Assembly (NCBI RefSeq): GCF_016907925.1
Contig: NZ_JAFBCZ010000003.1
Coordinates: 186,001-250,000, forward strand
Direction: 5' to 3'
DNA: 64,000 nt
Source of the DNA: Herpetosiphon giganteus
GTDB lineage: Bacteria; Chloroflexota; Chloroflexia; Chloroflexales; Herpetosiphonaceae
The translations under genes and the position numbers were made by a program. The notes under the pieces are model-generated. The model did not search any database. It was given only the letters and a program-made list of their open reading frames with translations, and was not told where the DNA came from. Positions 53,930 through 63,167 of this stretch are shown here, piece by piece (within the stretch, counting starts at the first letter, position 1; each line of letters begins with the position of its first letter).

Positions 53930-54132
53930 TGGGGTCGGGGATCGGGGACTGGGGATTAGAAGCTGAAACCACGAAGAGCACGAAGGACTATTTATCCAGA
54001 TTTTATGCGTGATCCTTGCACCTGATCCCTGACCCCTAATCCCTGAACCCTAGCTCTATGTTCTATGTTCTTTGCTCTATGTTCTCTCTCCCCAAACCCT
54101 ATGTTCTATGTTCTTTGCTCTATGTTCTTAAT
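53930..54132. repeat. Intergenic repeat mosaic
   Basis: GGGGATCGGGGACTGGGG, CACGAAGAGCACGAAGG, 'ccctgacccctaatccctgaaccct', and CTATGTTCTATGTTC runs fill the gap. No gene seen. Confidence 0.65.
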
Positions 54133-55080
54133 TTAGCGTTCGCCGCGCAAAACCGCTCGGGCCTCGCCAATCAGTTGCGCTCCACCTAAATCGCCAACAT
54201 CGCGCAAGGCTTGTTGATCTTCGGCCAGCCACGCATCAGCATCTGCACTTGCCAAAATTGGATACTCGGCGCGCAAAGCAGCCAACTCGCTAGCATCTTC
54301 ACAGGCCAAAACTGCCCGCCGAATTGTATTCCAATTGGCTGGCGGCGGCGCACTTGCTTGCACAACCGTAGCAGTTGGCTTGGGGTTGGCGCGGCTTTGG
54401 CTCGATTGATCAAGGGTTTGGCGCAATTGAGTTAAGCTAATTCTAGCGCGCTCAAAGGCTTGGCTAATTTCAAATTCGCCAGCGTCAACCGCTGCTTCGG
54501 CCAAACCAGCCAAGCCCTCGTCCATCGCCTCGTCAAGCAAGAAGGGATATTCATGCAACACAGCTTGCAATTCTTCGGGCGTTTCAGCGGCCAGCATGCG
54601 CATAATCGCTTCGGCCAAAGGCGGCAACTCGTCTGAATCATCGGAGCCAAGCGCATCGCCAATTGCTTCAGCCGCCGATTGTGGCGTGTAATTGAGTTGA
54701 TCTAATGCCTCGGCCACGCCAGCAACCCCAGCTTCTGCTTGCACATTGCCAAGGTAGGGCAATTGATCTTCGCGCGGCAAAGCTCCAATCAACATCCACA
54801 ACAGGCCTTGGGCCAATTCATTCCATTCGGCTTCGGGCATTTCGTAGGGCACGCCAAACAACACCGCGCGCGCCCGCCGATCGTGCAGCAAAATTGGTGC
54901 AGGCACAACCCCTGTTTGGCCACAGCTTGGGCAACGGGTATCGTGCAATGTCACATCGCGAATCGCCTGCACCAAATCAGGCCGTTCCTCGGCATCAACA
55001 ATCAACCAAGCTTCGGCCACAAACGGCGTTTGGCAGGTTGGGCAAACAAGTTCATAGGGTTGGCTATATGAAATTGGCAT
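54133..55080 (-). CDS. CpXC-domain protein
   Basis: A 315-residue protein with an N-terminal CpXC domain. CPTC (residues 13-16) and CPSC (about 51-54) flank 'FVAEAWLIVDAEERPDL', the zinc-binding half. The 'PEAEWNELAQGLLWMLIGAL' region follows. The rest consists of Glu-, Leu- and Ala-rich helical repeats ('LAGLAEAAVDAGEFEI', 'ASELAALRAEYPIL'). The domain's function is unknown; the zinc ribbon suggests binding. A shorter CpXC paralogue lies 12 bp upstream on the same strand, followed by fadD, so the three are probably one operon. Confidence 0.85.
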   Translation of the reverse strand: MPISYSQPYELVCPTCQTPFVAEAWLIVDAEERPDLVQAIRDVTLHDTRCPSCGQTGVVPAPILLHDRRARAVLFGVPYEMPEAEWNELAQGLLWMLIGALPREDQLPYLGNVQAEAGVAGVAEALDQLNYTPQSAAEAIGDALGSDDSDELPPLAEAIMRMLAAETPEELQAVLHEYPFLLDEAMDEGLAGLAEAAVDAGEFEISQAFERARISLTQLRQTLDQSSQSRANPKPTATVVQASAPPPANWNTIRRAVLACEDASELAALRAEYPILASADADAWLAEDQQALRDVGDLGGAQLIGEARAVLRGER

Positions 55081-55092
55081 ATGCGGCTCTCG

Positions 55093-55725
55093 CTAGGCTA
55101 TGAATCGACGCAAAAAATCGCCAAGCCCACTGTCCATTGGCACAACTGTGGCTAAGCGATCGAGCATCAACGTTAAGTCAGATTGTTGGGCAACAGTTAA
55201 GCTTTGCCAGAATGCTTGTTGCTGATCAGGGTCATGGCTTTGCAGCAAGCCCTCCAGCAATTCAATCGTTGCTGGTTGTGGCCACGACCATGCTGAGTTT
55301 GCCATAAAAGCAGCCAATTCGCGCTGCTTGGCAGCATGATCAAGCAGCGCTTGCAAATCGTCAAGGTCAGCAGCAAGCTGCACATGGCCCAAATATTCAG
55401 CCTCGGCCAGCTGTTCGAGCAGCAATTGCTGATGCAACAAGCCAACCAAATGCTGCGCCAAAGCCTCAGCTTCGCTAGCACTCGCAACCGACAATGGCAA
55501 GGCCAAAATCAATTGCGCATAACGTGCATCGTGGTAAAGCAGTGGCGCAATTAACGAGCCAATCGCATCGCAATAGGGGCATTGGGTTTCGCGCAAACGG
55601 CCATCAAGCAGCTGTTGCAACAAACCAGGCTGCTCCTCGCCATCGAGAATCAGCCAAAGGGGCGCATCGAATTGCGCCCCACAAGCGGGGCATTGCACCA
55701 CGGCAACTTCATGGCGAGAACGCAT
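55093..55725 (-). CDS. CpXC-domain protein, shorter paralogue
   Basis: A 210-residue CpXC-domain protein with CPAC (residues 12-15) and CPYC (about 50-53). It shares the layout of its neighbour: 'FDAPLWLILDGEEQPGL' versus 'FVAEAWLIVDAEERPDL'. The helical C-terminus is cut to about 100 residues and lacks the neighbour's repeats. The two probably arose by tandem duplication. It begins about 20 bp after the fadD stop, and the longer paralogue starts 12 bp after its own stop. The function is unknown. Confidence 0.85.
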   Translation of the reverse strand: MRSRHEVAVVQCPACGAQFDAPLWLILDGEEQPGLLQQLLDGRLRETQCPYCDAIGSLIAPLLYHDARYAQLILALPLSVASASEAEALAQHLVGLLHQQLLLEQLAEAEYLGHVQLAADLDDLQALLDHAAKQRELAAFMANSAWSWPQPATIELLEGLLQSHDPDQQQAFWQSLTVAQQSDLTLMLDRLATVVPMDSGLGDFLRRFIA

Positions 55726-55745
55726 ATTCCAACGTTAGGTTGAGC

Positions 55746-57482
55746 CTAACTTGCCTCCTGTTGAACTTGCTGAGCCTGCTTTTGCTTTTCCATCTCGACC
55801 AAAACCCGCCGCAGCACTTTGCCAACTTGGGTTTTGGGCAGTTCCTCGATAAATTCTACTTGGGTTGGAACTTTATAGGGCGCGAGATTTTCTTTGCAAA
55901 AGTCGCGAATTTCTTTGACCGTGGCGGCTGCATCTGGTTTAAGCACCACAAAAGCCTTAACTGTTTCCCCACGATAGGTATCGGGAATGCCTGCCACCGC
56001 CGCTTCGAGCACGGCTGGGTGCATAAACAGCACTTCCTCAACTTCGCGTGGCACAATATTATAGCCCGAAGCGATAATTAAGTCTTTTTTGCGATCAACA
56101 ACATAGAAGTAGCCATCGCTATCGGTTTTGACAATATCGCCAGTGCGTAGCCAACCATCTTCGGTCAGCACCTTGGCGGTTTCATCATCGCGGCCCCAAT
56201 AGCCTTTCATAATTTGCGGCGCACGAATCAGCAATTCGCCTTCGCGCTCCGAGCCAATCGGCAGTGGCTCTTCGGTCTCAAGATCCAAAATTTGCACTTC
56301 GACATCGGGCATCGGCACACCGATTGAGCCAGATTTACGCACCCCAAATACTGGATTACAGTGGGTTACTGGTGCAGCTTCGGTTAGGCCATAGCCTTCG
56401 ACCAATCGCCCGCCAGTTAGATCGCCAAATTTTTCTTGAACTTCCATTGGCAAGGCAGCCGAGCCACTGATACAGGCTTTGATCGAGCGCAAATTGTATT
56501 TATCAATATCTTTGTGATTGATAATCCCAATGTAGAGTGCTGGCACGCCCGGGAAGATCGTCGCTCGCTCGTTGTGCAAGGCTTCGAGCACGCCATCGAC
56601 AGGCCGTGGATTGGGAATGATGACCATTTCTGCGCCAATTGCGACCGCGAAACACATGCCAACCGTCATGCCATAGACATGGAAAAACGGAATTGCACAC
56701 ATCACGCGCTCTTGGCCAGGCTTGAGGCCATTCATCCAATTCAACAATTGGCTGGTATTGGCCATAATGTTGTAGTGGGTCAGCATTGCAGCTTTGGGTG
56801 CGCCAGTCGTGCCGCCGGTATATTGAAACAGCGCCACATCTTGGCCTTCGACCACAACTTTAGGTGGGGCTGGTGGATATTCAGCCAACAAGCTGCTAAA
56901 TAAGAGCGTCGTGCGATCGGGCGTAATCTCAACCCAGGTTGGGTCTTTTTGTTGGGTTCGGCGCACGAGCATGCTTTGGGGAAAGGCTAAAACATCGTGA
57001 ACATAGGTCACAATCACCCGCTTGAGCGGCGTTTCGGCCAAAATTTCTTGCACTTTGGGGTAGAACGAACTAAGCACAAAAATTGATTCGGCCCCAGAAT
57101 CGGCCAATTGGTGTTTGAGTTCGCGGGGTGAGTAGGTTGGGTTGATATTGACGACGGTTGCGCCTAATCGGAGCGCAGCAAAAAAGCCAATCACAAATTG
57201 CGGCGTATTGGGCAGCATAATCGCAAAACGATCGCCCTTGCGCACGCCCAACCCGTGCAATGCCGTCGCAAATCGATCAACAGCTTCCTTCAATTGCCGA
57301 TAGGTCAGCGAACCGCCAATTGCCACCCGACCACCAAGTACATATTTCAGCACAAAGTTAGTAGCCACCTGATTGGGATAATTGGCAACGGCGTTATCCA
57401 ATAACGAAATCAACGGCTCGCTGGAGTATTGCAATGAGGGCTTGACCGTTGGCTCGTAGTGTGTTGTCCATGGCGTATCCAC
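55746..57482 (-). CDS. fadD: Long-chain acyl-CoA ligase
   Basis: A 578-residue AMP-forming acyl-CoA synthetase that activates fatty acids via an acyl-adenylate. The ATP loop is FQYTGGTTGAPKAAMLTH, then 'GYGLTEAAP', 'WLRTGDI', 'DRKKDLIIASGYNI', and the catalytic Lys in 'KTQVGKVLRR'. All core motifs are intact. The GTG start is supported by GGAGG seven bases upstream. First gene of an operon with two CpXC proteins. The thiolase and SDR at 44-46 kb could act on its product. A long N-terminal extension does not occur, so it is soluble or peripheral. Confidence 0.93.
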   Translation of the reverse strand: MDTPWTTHYEPTVKPSLQYSSEPLISLLDNAVANYPNQVATNFVLKYVLGGRVAIGGSLTYRQLKEAVDRFATALHGLGVRKGDRFAIMLPNTPQFVIGFFAALRLGATVVNINPTYSPRELKHQLADSGAESIFVLSSFYPKVQEILAETPLKRVIVTYVHDVLAFPQSMLVRRTQQKDPTWVEITPDRTTLLFSSLLAEYPPAPPKVVVEGQDVALFQYTGGTTGAPKAAMLTHYNIMANTSQLLNWMNGLKPGQERVMCAIPFFHVYGMTVGMCFAVAIGAEMVIIPNPRPVDGVLEALHNERATIFPGVPALYIGIINHKDIDKYNLRSIKACISGSAALPMEVQEKFGDLTGGRLVEGYGLTEAAPVTHCNPVFGVRKSGSIGVPMPDVEVQILDLETEEPLPIGSEREGELLIRAPQIMKGYWGRDDETAKVLTEDGWLRTGDIVKTDSDGYFYVVDRKKDLIIASGYNIVPREVEEVLFMHPAVLEAAVAGIPDTYRGETVKAFVVLKPDAAATVKEIRDFCKENLAPYKVPTQVEFIEELPKTQVGKVLRRVLVEMEKQKQAQQVQQEAS

Positions 57483-57551
57483 AATGATACCTCCTCAACA
57501 GCGGACAAGCAAAAGATTTAGAGAGGCAACTGGGCGAACAGGGTGGTGGGT

Positions 57552-57740
57552 TTAGGATGCAGGTGTTTCCTCAGCGTTGGCTTCAAACCAACCCCGTTCT
57601 TGGGCAATGAATTTAATCGTGGCATCATCGGGGGGATACAAACCCGCCACCTGATAGGCATAGGCCAAGAGGGCTGCGCCGCCAACTAAACCCACAACTG
57701 CGCCAATAACAAAGGCTAGAATCGCTCCAAAACGCCGCAT
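57552..57740 (-). CDS. Small single-helix membrane protein
   Basis: A 62-residue protein with one Gly/Ala-rich transmembrane helix (FGAILAFVIGAVVGLVGGAALLAYAY), followed by a short acidic tail ('ERGWFEANAEETPAS'). The ATG at 57740 has AAGGAG eight bases upstream; a longer in-frame reading to 57878 lacks this. The tail contains 'PPDDATIKFIAQERGWF', which is not recognised as a known domain. It stands alone upstream of fadD, separated by about 70 bp from fadD's start. Function unknown. Confidence 0.65.
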   Translation of the reverse strand: MRRFGAILAFVIGAVVGLVGGAALLAYAYQVAGLYPPDDATIKFIAQERGWFEANAEETPAS

Positions 57741-57902
57741 GCTGGAAACTCCTTGTGTGTCGGTGGAGACCATTGTGATGGCAGATTCTGCCCATCCCAA
57801 CGGTAGAAACGCGCTACCATCATAACGCATAGCAGCATTAAGCGCAACCGCCACTCCAACTTTAAGCCCAAAGCTCAATTCAAATCGGGTTTGGCCAAAA
57901 GC

Positions 57903-59336
57903 CTAGCGATTCGGCGCTTTAACTTCGTATTCACCAAGACAATCAATCCGTGCTATTTCGTGATAGCTGCGATCAGTTGCTTGCAATACATCAAGATCAT
58001 AGGCTTCACCTTGAAAAATAATCAGATCGTAGGTTTTGGCATCGATTGTTTGAATAAAATTATCAACCGGAGCATCCCAGCCTTTGCGCCGAAAAAACTT
58101 AAGCACCGCCGCATTACCAATCACCTCTTTGCGATTGATCACCGCAAAGCCTGGGTTTTCAACCAAAATCGGCCCTGTAGCTGCTTGAATATACGCATTG
58201 AGTTGATCGCATGCTTGACGATCTGCTTGGCTTGGATTCAGGCCAAAATCCGGCGTAGTTTTATTAAACCAGCTAACAGGCTTGATATTTGGCAAGGCAA
58301 AGAAGCCAATTTGAATCAGAATTAGGCTAGCAAAGCCAGTTCGTAATCGCAGGTTGGAGTTTTCTAAAATATCCTTGCTGATAATCCCCAGCAAAATGGC
58401 GGTAATTGCAATCGACTCAATAAAATAGTTGGTCGAAGCACCATCGCGGCCCGTTGAAATAGTGGTTATTAATGCAATTGTTGCATAAAACAGCAGCAAT
58501 TGCTTGCGTTTGAAATACTTAATCGCAAACCACGTGTAAGCCAATACGAAGATAAAATGGGTGGCTACAAAATTTTTGGCTTGGCCAAGAAACACACGCG
58601 GATACCATTCCAATTGGTTATAGGTGATGATATGGCGCAGAAATTCGCCATCGGTGCTGGAATTCAACCAAAGCGTTGCTGGAATGAGCAGGCTTGCCCA
58701 AGCACTCAAAAAAATTATCAGGAGCTTGCGATCATTAATCAGCAGATATAGCGCGATTGCTGCAACCGCAGCTAAGGCACTTTGTTTGGTAGCAACTGCG
58801 GCAAAACACGCCAGCGCCGCCAAAAGCACCGAACGCATATTCAATTTAATCTCAAGCGCAATAATTGCCATCAAACTAAAACAAACCGCTAAGCCATCAA
58901 CCCTGCTCCAAGCGCTCCAATAATAAACATAGATCGAATTAAAGAAGAGCAATGCAGCGAATATACAATAGCTCAGGGCGAAATTCTTTTTATGTAGTAG
59001 ATAGAAGATTAAACCTGATGTAGCGATAAATGCGAGCGCTGAAAGCATCCTGGTTGCAATAAATGTCGGCCCAGTAAGCAGCATAATTTTTGAGGCTAGC
59101 CAAGCAAAGAGCGGTGGATAATTCGAAACCAAAAATGGGCTTTGCTCAATCGGTTGATAAATTGCTGAGCCTTGCGCGAGCAACGCAGCATCACGCAGAA
59201 CAAAGCCTTCGCCGTTGGTAATATCATACGGAAACGCAATAACCGCATACATATGATAAAAACCACGCAACGCTAAAATAACTAAAATGCCGTTAATCGC
59301 AACTAAAAGCCAATATCCAAATTTTGTGCGAGCCAT
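57903..59336 (-). CDS. ArnT-like membrane glycosyltransferase
   Basis: A 477-residue integral membrane protein with about ten hydrophobic segments. The first extracytoplasmic loop has 'NGEGFVLRDAALLAQG', and 'YYWSAWSRVDGLAVCF' resembles the acidic-loop motifs of GT39/GT83 (ArnT/PMT) enzymes, which use polyprenyl-phosphate donors. The C-terminal 100 residues are soluble ('KTYDLIIFQGEAYDLDVL'). The gene stands alone on the minus strand, with an 18-bp start region of no clear ribosome site. The exact donor and acceptor cannot be told. Confidence 0.7.
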   Translation of the reverse strand: MARTKFGYWLLVAINGILVILALRGFYHMYAVIAFPYDITNGEGFVLRDAALLAQGSAIYQPIEQSPFLVSNYPPLFAWLASKIMLLTGPTFIATRMLSALAFIATSGLIFYLLHKKNFALSYCIFAALLFFNSIYVYYWSAWSRVDGLAVCFSLMAIIALEIKLNMRSVLLAALACFAAVATKQSALAAVAAIALYLLINDRKLLIIFLSAWASLLIPATLWLNSSTDGEFLRHIITYNQLEWYPRVFLGQAKNFVATHFIFVLAYTWFAIKYFKRKQLLLFYATIALITTISTGRDGASTNYFIESIAITAILLGIISKDILENSNLRLRTGFASLILIQIGFFALPNIKPVSWFNKTTPDFGLNPSQADRQACDQLNAYIQAATGPILVENPGFAVINRKEVIGNAAVLKFFRRKGWDAPVDNFIQTIDAKTYDLIIFQGEAYDLDVLQATDRSYHEIARIDCLGEYEVKAPNR

Positions 59337-59545
59337 TGCCTGCTCCTTCTCTCAAACTTGCGGGCAATCTTACAATAGTTTTGGTGATTAAGCTTTTAGC
59401 GTCAAGTGGCTGTGGATTGAAGGCATGGCAATTGCCAGCGACCAGCTAGCAACCTTTGACCAAACAGCAACGTACTAGACGAAGGTTGTACAATGCAATT
59501 ACCTATCGTGTTGCACTTTTTTGTGCTAGCATTGAGGAGCGTGTG

Positions 59546-60502
59546 ATGTCTGAGAACGACTATCGTCCTAAATTTGATCCTCAAACGGGTCAACCAATTC
59601 CAAATCAGCCCAACTACAATCAGCCTCAAGGTGGCTATCCACCGCCGCCACCACAGCCAAACTATGGCGCACCGCCAGAAGGTGCATACACCGTGGCCAG
59701 CGAACCAGGCCGCCCGCTTGATTTGCCCGAACCACAAGTTGCCTTGAGTGGCCGTGGCATGACCACTGGTTTGCGCTACAAAGTGATTGGCTCAGTGCTG
59801 CAAGCGGTGATCATCGAGCTTGATCCAGGCCAGATGATCTTCTCGGAAAGCGGCGGCATGTCGTGGATGAGCGGCAACGTGCAGATGAACACCAACTCTG
59901 GTGGTGGCATCGGCAAGATGTTCAAACGCGCCTTCTCTGGCGAATCGTTGTTCATCGTCGATTTCACGGTTGCTGGTGGCACGGGATTGATCGGCTTTGC
60001 CAGCGAAATGCCTGGCAAGGTTGTGCCATTGCACCTCGCACCTGGCCAAGAAATCATCATGCAAAAAGACTCGTTTATGTGTGCCGAAAAATCGGTGCAG
60101 CTTGATATTCACTTCCGCCGCAAATTAGGCGCAGGCCTGTTTGGTGGCGAAGGGTTTATTATGCAACGAGCCACCGGCCCGGGCGTGGTTTTTGCCGAGC
60201 TTGATGGCGAAGTAGTTGAATACTACTTGCAACCAGGCCAAGTGATGAAGGTCGATACTGGCCACGTGGCGATGTACGAGCCAAGCGTCCAATTCGATAT
60301 TGAAATGGTACGCGGCTTCAAGAACATTCTGTTTGGTGGCGAAGGTTTGTTCCTTGCAACCTTACGCGGCCCTGGCAAAATTTGGCTGCAAACCATGCCA
60401 GTCATGAACGTGGCCAAGAAACTGGCCGAATATATGCCAGCCAGTGGTGGCGGCGGCAGCGCTGGTGGCAACATCATCGGCAGCCTGCTTGGCGGCGACT
60501 AA
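59546..60502 (+). CDS. AIM24-family protein
   Basis: A 318-residue AIM24 (TIGR00266-type) protein. A Pro/Gln/Gly-rich N-terminus of about 70 residues ('[16 protein letters not shown]') is followed by beta-rich AIM24 repeats with '[28 protein letters not shown]'-like segments. The C-terminus has a glycine-rich tail. Bacterial AIM24 proteins have no settled function; a membrane-associated or tubular assembly role has been proposed. The ATG at 59546 has GAGGAG nearby. A strong terminator follows directly, so it is probably monocistronic. Confidence 0.85.
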   Translation: MSENDYRPKFDPQTGQPIPNQPNYNQPQGGYPPPPPQPNYGAPPEGAYTVASEPGRPLDLPEPQVALSGRGMTTGLRYKVIGSVLQAVIIELDPGQMIFSESGGMSWMSGNVQMNTNSGGGIGKMFKRAFSGESLFIVDFTVAGGTGLIGFASEMPGKVVPLHLAPGQEIIMQKDSFMCAEKSVQLDIHFRRKLGAGLFGGEGFIMQRATGPGVVFAELDGEVVEYYLQPGQVMKVDTGHVAMYEPSVQFDIEMVRGFKNILFGGEGLFLATLRGPGKIWLQTMPVMNVAKKLAEYMPASGGGGSAGGNIIGSLLGGD

Positions 60503-60517
60503 TTAGCAGTACGGTTC

Positions 60518-60556
60518 CAGCGATGAAGGCCCACCAACCTTCATCGCTGTTTTTTT
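60518..60556 (+). terminator. Rho-independent terminator after AIM24 gene
   Basis: Perfect 12-base arms (CAGCGATGAAGG at 60518-60529 and its complement at 60538-60549) with an eight-base loop and T7 tract. It lies 16 bp after the stop codon. Confidence 0.95.
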
Positions 60557-60613
60557 AATCCTTTAGCTTTGGGCTATTTGTAATGGTTCATTGGATTGAC
60601 AACGATGAGCATG

Positions 60614-60717
60614 CCCTCACCCCCAGCCCCGCTCCCACTGAACGCGGGCGAGGGGAGCACGGATTGTGTGGTTCCCCCTCGCCCGTTCGATGGGAGCGGG
60701 GGCTAGGGGGTGAGGGG
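60614..60717. repeat. REP-like GC-rich palindrome
   Basis: CCCTCACCCCCAGCCCCGCT pairs with the inverted GGGGGCTAGGGGGTGAGGG arm, around repeated CGGGCGAGGGG elements. It is the same family as 46031-46246. It occupies the AIM24-GNAT gap; the rest of the gap contains 'ttttgacttttgactttt' runs and no gene. Confidence 0.8.
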
Positions 60718-60824
60718 ACACAGTTGCCAACCTCATGTACCAATACAGCGATTGGCTTTTGATTTTTGACTTTTGACTTTTGCTTTTGGCTTCATCCTTC
60801 GTACTTCGGAATGGGAGTTTTAGA

Positions 60825-61268
60825 ATGGCAACGATTCGCTTAGAACCAATTACCGAGGAAAACTTTCGGCCTGTACTTAAACTCAAAGTCCGCGACGATC
60901 AAACCCAATTTGTGGCCCAAAATATGTTTTCGGTTGCCGAAGCCTATGTTCACCCCGATTGGGAGCCACGGGCAATTTATGCCGATACCGATTTGGTGGG
61001 CTTTGTGCTGATGGGTCGTGATCCTGAAACTGGCCACGATTGGATTATTCGCTTTATGATTGGCGCTGAACACCAAGGCAAGGGCTATTCCAAGCCAGCG
61101 CTGTTGGCAGTCATTGATCATCTTAAACATAAATCGTATCGCACCGAAATTCGCCTAAGCTATGTGCCAGGCAATGCGGTTGCTGAAAAGCTCTATCAAA
61201 AAGTTGGCTTCGAAGCAACCGGCGAAGTTGAGGATGACGAAATCGTTATGCGCTTAGTCGAAGCATAA
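60825..61268 (+). CDS. GNAT-family acetyltransferase
   Basis: A 147-residue N-acetyltransferase of the GNAT fold. The acetyl-CoA loop Q/HxxGxG is 'HQGKGYSKPAL' (about residues 85-95). The core strand 'EIRLSYVPGNAVAEKLYQKVGF' fits motif B. The sequence resembles BltD/SpeG-type polyamine acetyltransferases ('EDDEIVMRL' end), but substrate choice is not proven. The ATG at 60825 has GGGAG seven bases upstream. The gene stands alone, 80 bp before a lipoprotein gene. The family is certain; the substrate is an inference. Confidence 0.88.
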   Translation: MATIRLEPITEENFRPVLKLKVRDDQTQFVAQNMFSVAEAYVHPDWEPRAIYADTDLVGFVLMGRDPETGHDWIIRFMIGAEHQGKGYSKPALLAVIDHLKHKSYRTEIRLSYVPGNAVAEKLYQKVGFEATGEVEDDEIVMRLVEA

Positions 61269-61351
61269 TCACCCTATCAGCATAGCATCATAGCAATCTC
61301 ACCCCGAAGCGATCAAAGGCGGCGTATACTGCACGATGAAAGGAGGCCATC

Positions 61352-62386
61352 GTGCACCGTTATTCACGTCTGATGATTATTTTGGGGCTTGGATTGCTAA
61401 CGGCCTGTAGCAATAGCACCCCCACCCCGATACAACCTCTGCCAGAACAAGCAACTGCCAGTATTCCTGCTGCCAGTAGCGAGCCAACTCAGCCACTCCC
61501 AACCCAAGCTGCTGTCGCTCCTGCAGTCGATGAAACTGCGGTTGTTGTGACCGAACCAGCGCCACCAAGCAAAGCAGATGTAGCCGTTTTCGATGATCAA
61601 CAAAGCCCGCTGAGCTTGTTGGCCAGTTTTTACAACGCCGTCAATCGCGCCGAATATCAACGCGCCTACGGCTATTTTGAGCTTGAGCCAATGCCCTTCG
61701 ATCAATTCGAGCAAGGCTACGAGCAAACGCTGAGCGTCGATGTCTTAGTCAATCCCAATGTTGTGATTGATGTAGGAGCTGGCAACCAACATGCGCGGGT
61801 TGCCGCCGCCTTAATTGCCTATGATCGCCAAGCAGGCTGGCAATATTTTGTTGGTTGCTACGATTTGCATCGAGTTAATATCAATGGCCCAAGCGAGCCA
61901 TGGCAAATTCGCGGCAGCCAATTCGAGCTGGTCAACGATTTGCAAACGTTAAATCAGCGCGTTGGCCAGGTTTGCCCAGCAACCAGCCAACCAAACGCAG
62001 CCCAAACCCCAGAACAATTGCTAACGCTCTACACGAATGCACTCAATCAAGCAGATTATGCCCAAGCATTCAGCTATTGGCGCGAGCAACCAGCTAGCGA
62101 TGTGGCAACTTGGAGTCAACAATTTGCTGCCAAACAGTTCAACCAAGTCTTGATCAACCCGCAAGCCTTGAGCGATGCTGGCGCTGGCAATATTTATTAT
62201 TCGACCAATCTGGTTTGGTTTAGCCCCGATCAAACTGGGCAATTGCAATTTGAGGCGGGCTGCGTCACGCTGCATCGCAACAACACCGAGCCAGATCAGC
62301 CTTGGCAAATTCAACGTGTTGCGCTAGAAGCGATTGAACAAAGCCCTGCCGTGATTAACCAAGCCCTAGCTACAAGCTGCCAATAA
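61352..62386 (+). CDS. Lipoprotein with duplicated NTF2-like domain
   Basis: A 344-residue lipoprotein. The signal peptide ends in the lipobox LLTAC (Cys 19). A Pro/Thr/Ala-rich linker is followed by two similar domains (about 90-200 and 220-340). Each starts 'LLxxFYNAVNRAEYQRAYGYF' or 'LLTLYTNALNQADYAQAFSYW' and contains '...VDVGAGNQHARVA' or 'LSDAGAGNIYYSTN', a pattern typical of NTF2/SnoaL-like folds. The C-terminal halves have a Cys (FVGCYDLHR and EAGCVTLHR). GTG start with AGGAGG upstream. It sits on the outer membrane face; function unknown. A palindrome follows. Confidence 0.75.
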   Translation: MHRYSRLMIILGLGLLTACSNSTPTPIQPLPEQATASIPAASSEPTQPLPTQAAVAPAVDETAVVVTEPAPPSKADVAVFDDQQSPLSLLASFYNAVNRAEYQRAYGYFELEPMPFDQFEQGYEQTLSVDVLVNPNVVIDVGAGNQHARVAAALIAYDRQAGWQYFVGCYDLHRVNINGPSEPWQIRGSQFELVNDLQTLNQRVGQVCPATSQPNAAQTPEQLLTLYTNALNQADYAQAFSYWREQPASDVATWSQQFAAKQFNQVLINPQALSDAGAGNIYYSTNLVWFSPDQTGQLQFEAGCVTLHRNNTEPDQPWQIQRVALEAIEQSPAVINQALATSCQ

Positions 62387-62435
62387 ATTTAATTCAGCTG
62401 ACAAGCTATTGTGCGAATTACTCAATAGCTTATTG

Positions 62436-62539
62436 CTATTGACAAAAAGTACCCATTTCTGTCAATAGAAATTGAGATTATCCAAAACATAGATAGCCTA
62501 TTGACAAAAATAAAGGCTTTTTGTCAATAGGCTATCTAT
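62436..62539. repeat. Nested palindromes sharing CTATTGACA
   Basis: One perfect palindrome has 22-base arms (62489-62510 and 62518-62539) around a 7-base loop. Just upstream, CTATTGACA (62436-62444) pairs with TGTCAATAG (62460-62468) around 15 bases. CTATTGACA(AAAA) therefore occurs four times in both orientations. It may be a terminator, operator or mobile remnant. The gap between 62387 and 62624 holds no gene. Confidence 0.8.
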
Positions 62540-62624
62540 TTGCTCGCTATATTTCCCGCAAACAAAGCAGAATCAGCTACACTATCTCAAATGAAGCAAA
62601 TTTAAATGCTGAGGAATGCTAGTT

Positions 62625-63068
62625 ATGCCAGTTGCCAAACGTCTCCGTGGCTTGTGGGTTGATGCAGTGTTGTTAGTGCTTGCGATTTCGCTTTTTATTC
62701 CAGCAGTTGGCGCGGCTCAAATGACGGGCGTTTCGCTTGGCCTCACCATGACGTTGCTGATAGCGCTGATTGCGGGCTTAATATTCAAGGCAATTCGCCA
62801 TGGAATGCACTTATACAGCCCGCCAGCAGAACGCGAAGCCAAGCTTAACGGCAAAATTCAAACCGCAAGGGTGCTGAGCGCAACGCCAACCGGTTGGTTG
62901 CGTGGCACCTATGGCCGTCGAATTTTCGAATTTGAGCTTGAATTACAACTCGAACAAACCACCCTCAAAATCTATCCCTTCCTTGAGTTGCTCAAGGCTC
63001 CCGATGCTGGCGATACCGTTCAGGTCAAAATTCACCAGCAAAATCCTACGGTAGTTGTGCTCGCTTAA
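62625..63068 (+). CDS. Two-helix membrane protein, DUF3592-like
   Basis: A 147-residue protein with two N-terminal transmembrane helices (LWVDAVLLVLAISLFIPAVG and LGLTMTLLIALIAGLIFKAI). A soluble beta domain follows: 'NGKIQTARVLSATPTGWLRGTYGRRIFEFELELQLE', which resembles DUF3592. The ATG at 62625 is favoured because GAGGA lies nine bases upstream, not touching the start as it would for 62616. It is the first gene after the perfect palindrome at 62489-62539. Function unknown. Confidence 0.65.
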   Translation: MPVAKRLRGLWVDAVLLVLAISLFIPAVGAAQMTGVSLGLTMTLLIALIAGLIFKAIRHGMHLYSPPAEREAKLNGKIQTARVLSATPTGWLRGTYGRRIFEFELELQLEQTTLKIYPFLELLKAPDAGDTVQVKIHQQNPTVVVLA

Positions 63069-63167
63069 TCGCTTGAAGCGCCTTTGTTTATTCCAACAAG
63101 GGCGCTTCAAACCTATTGAATAGCGCAAAAAGACCAAATTCAAACAATAACAACAATGCTGGGGCAA

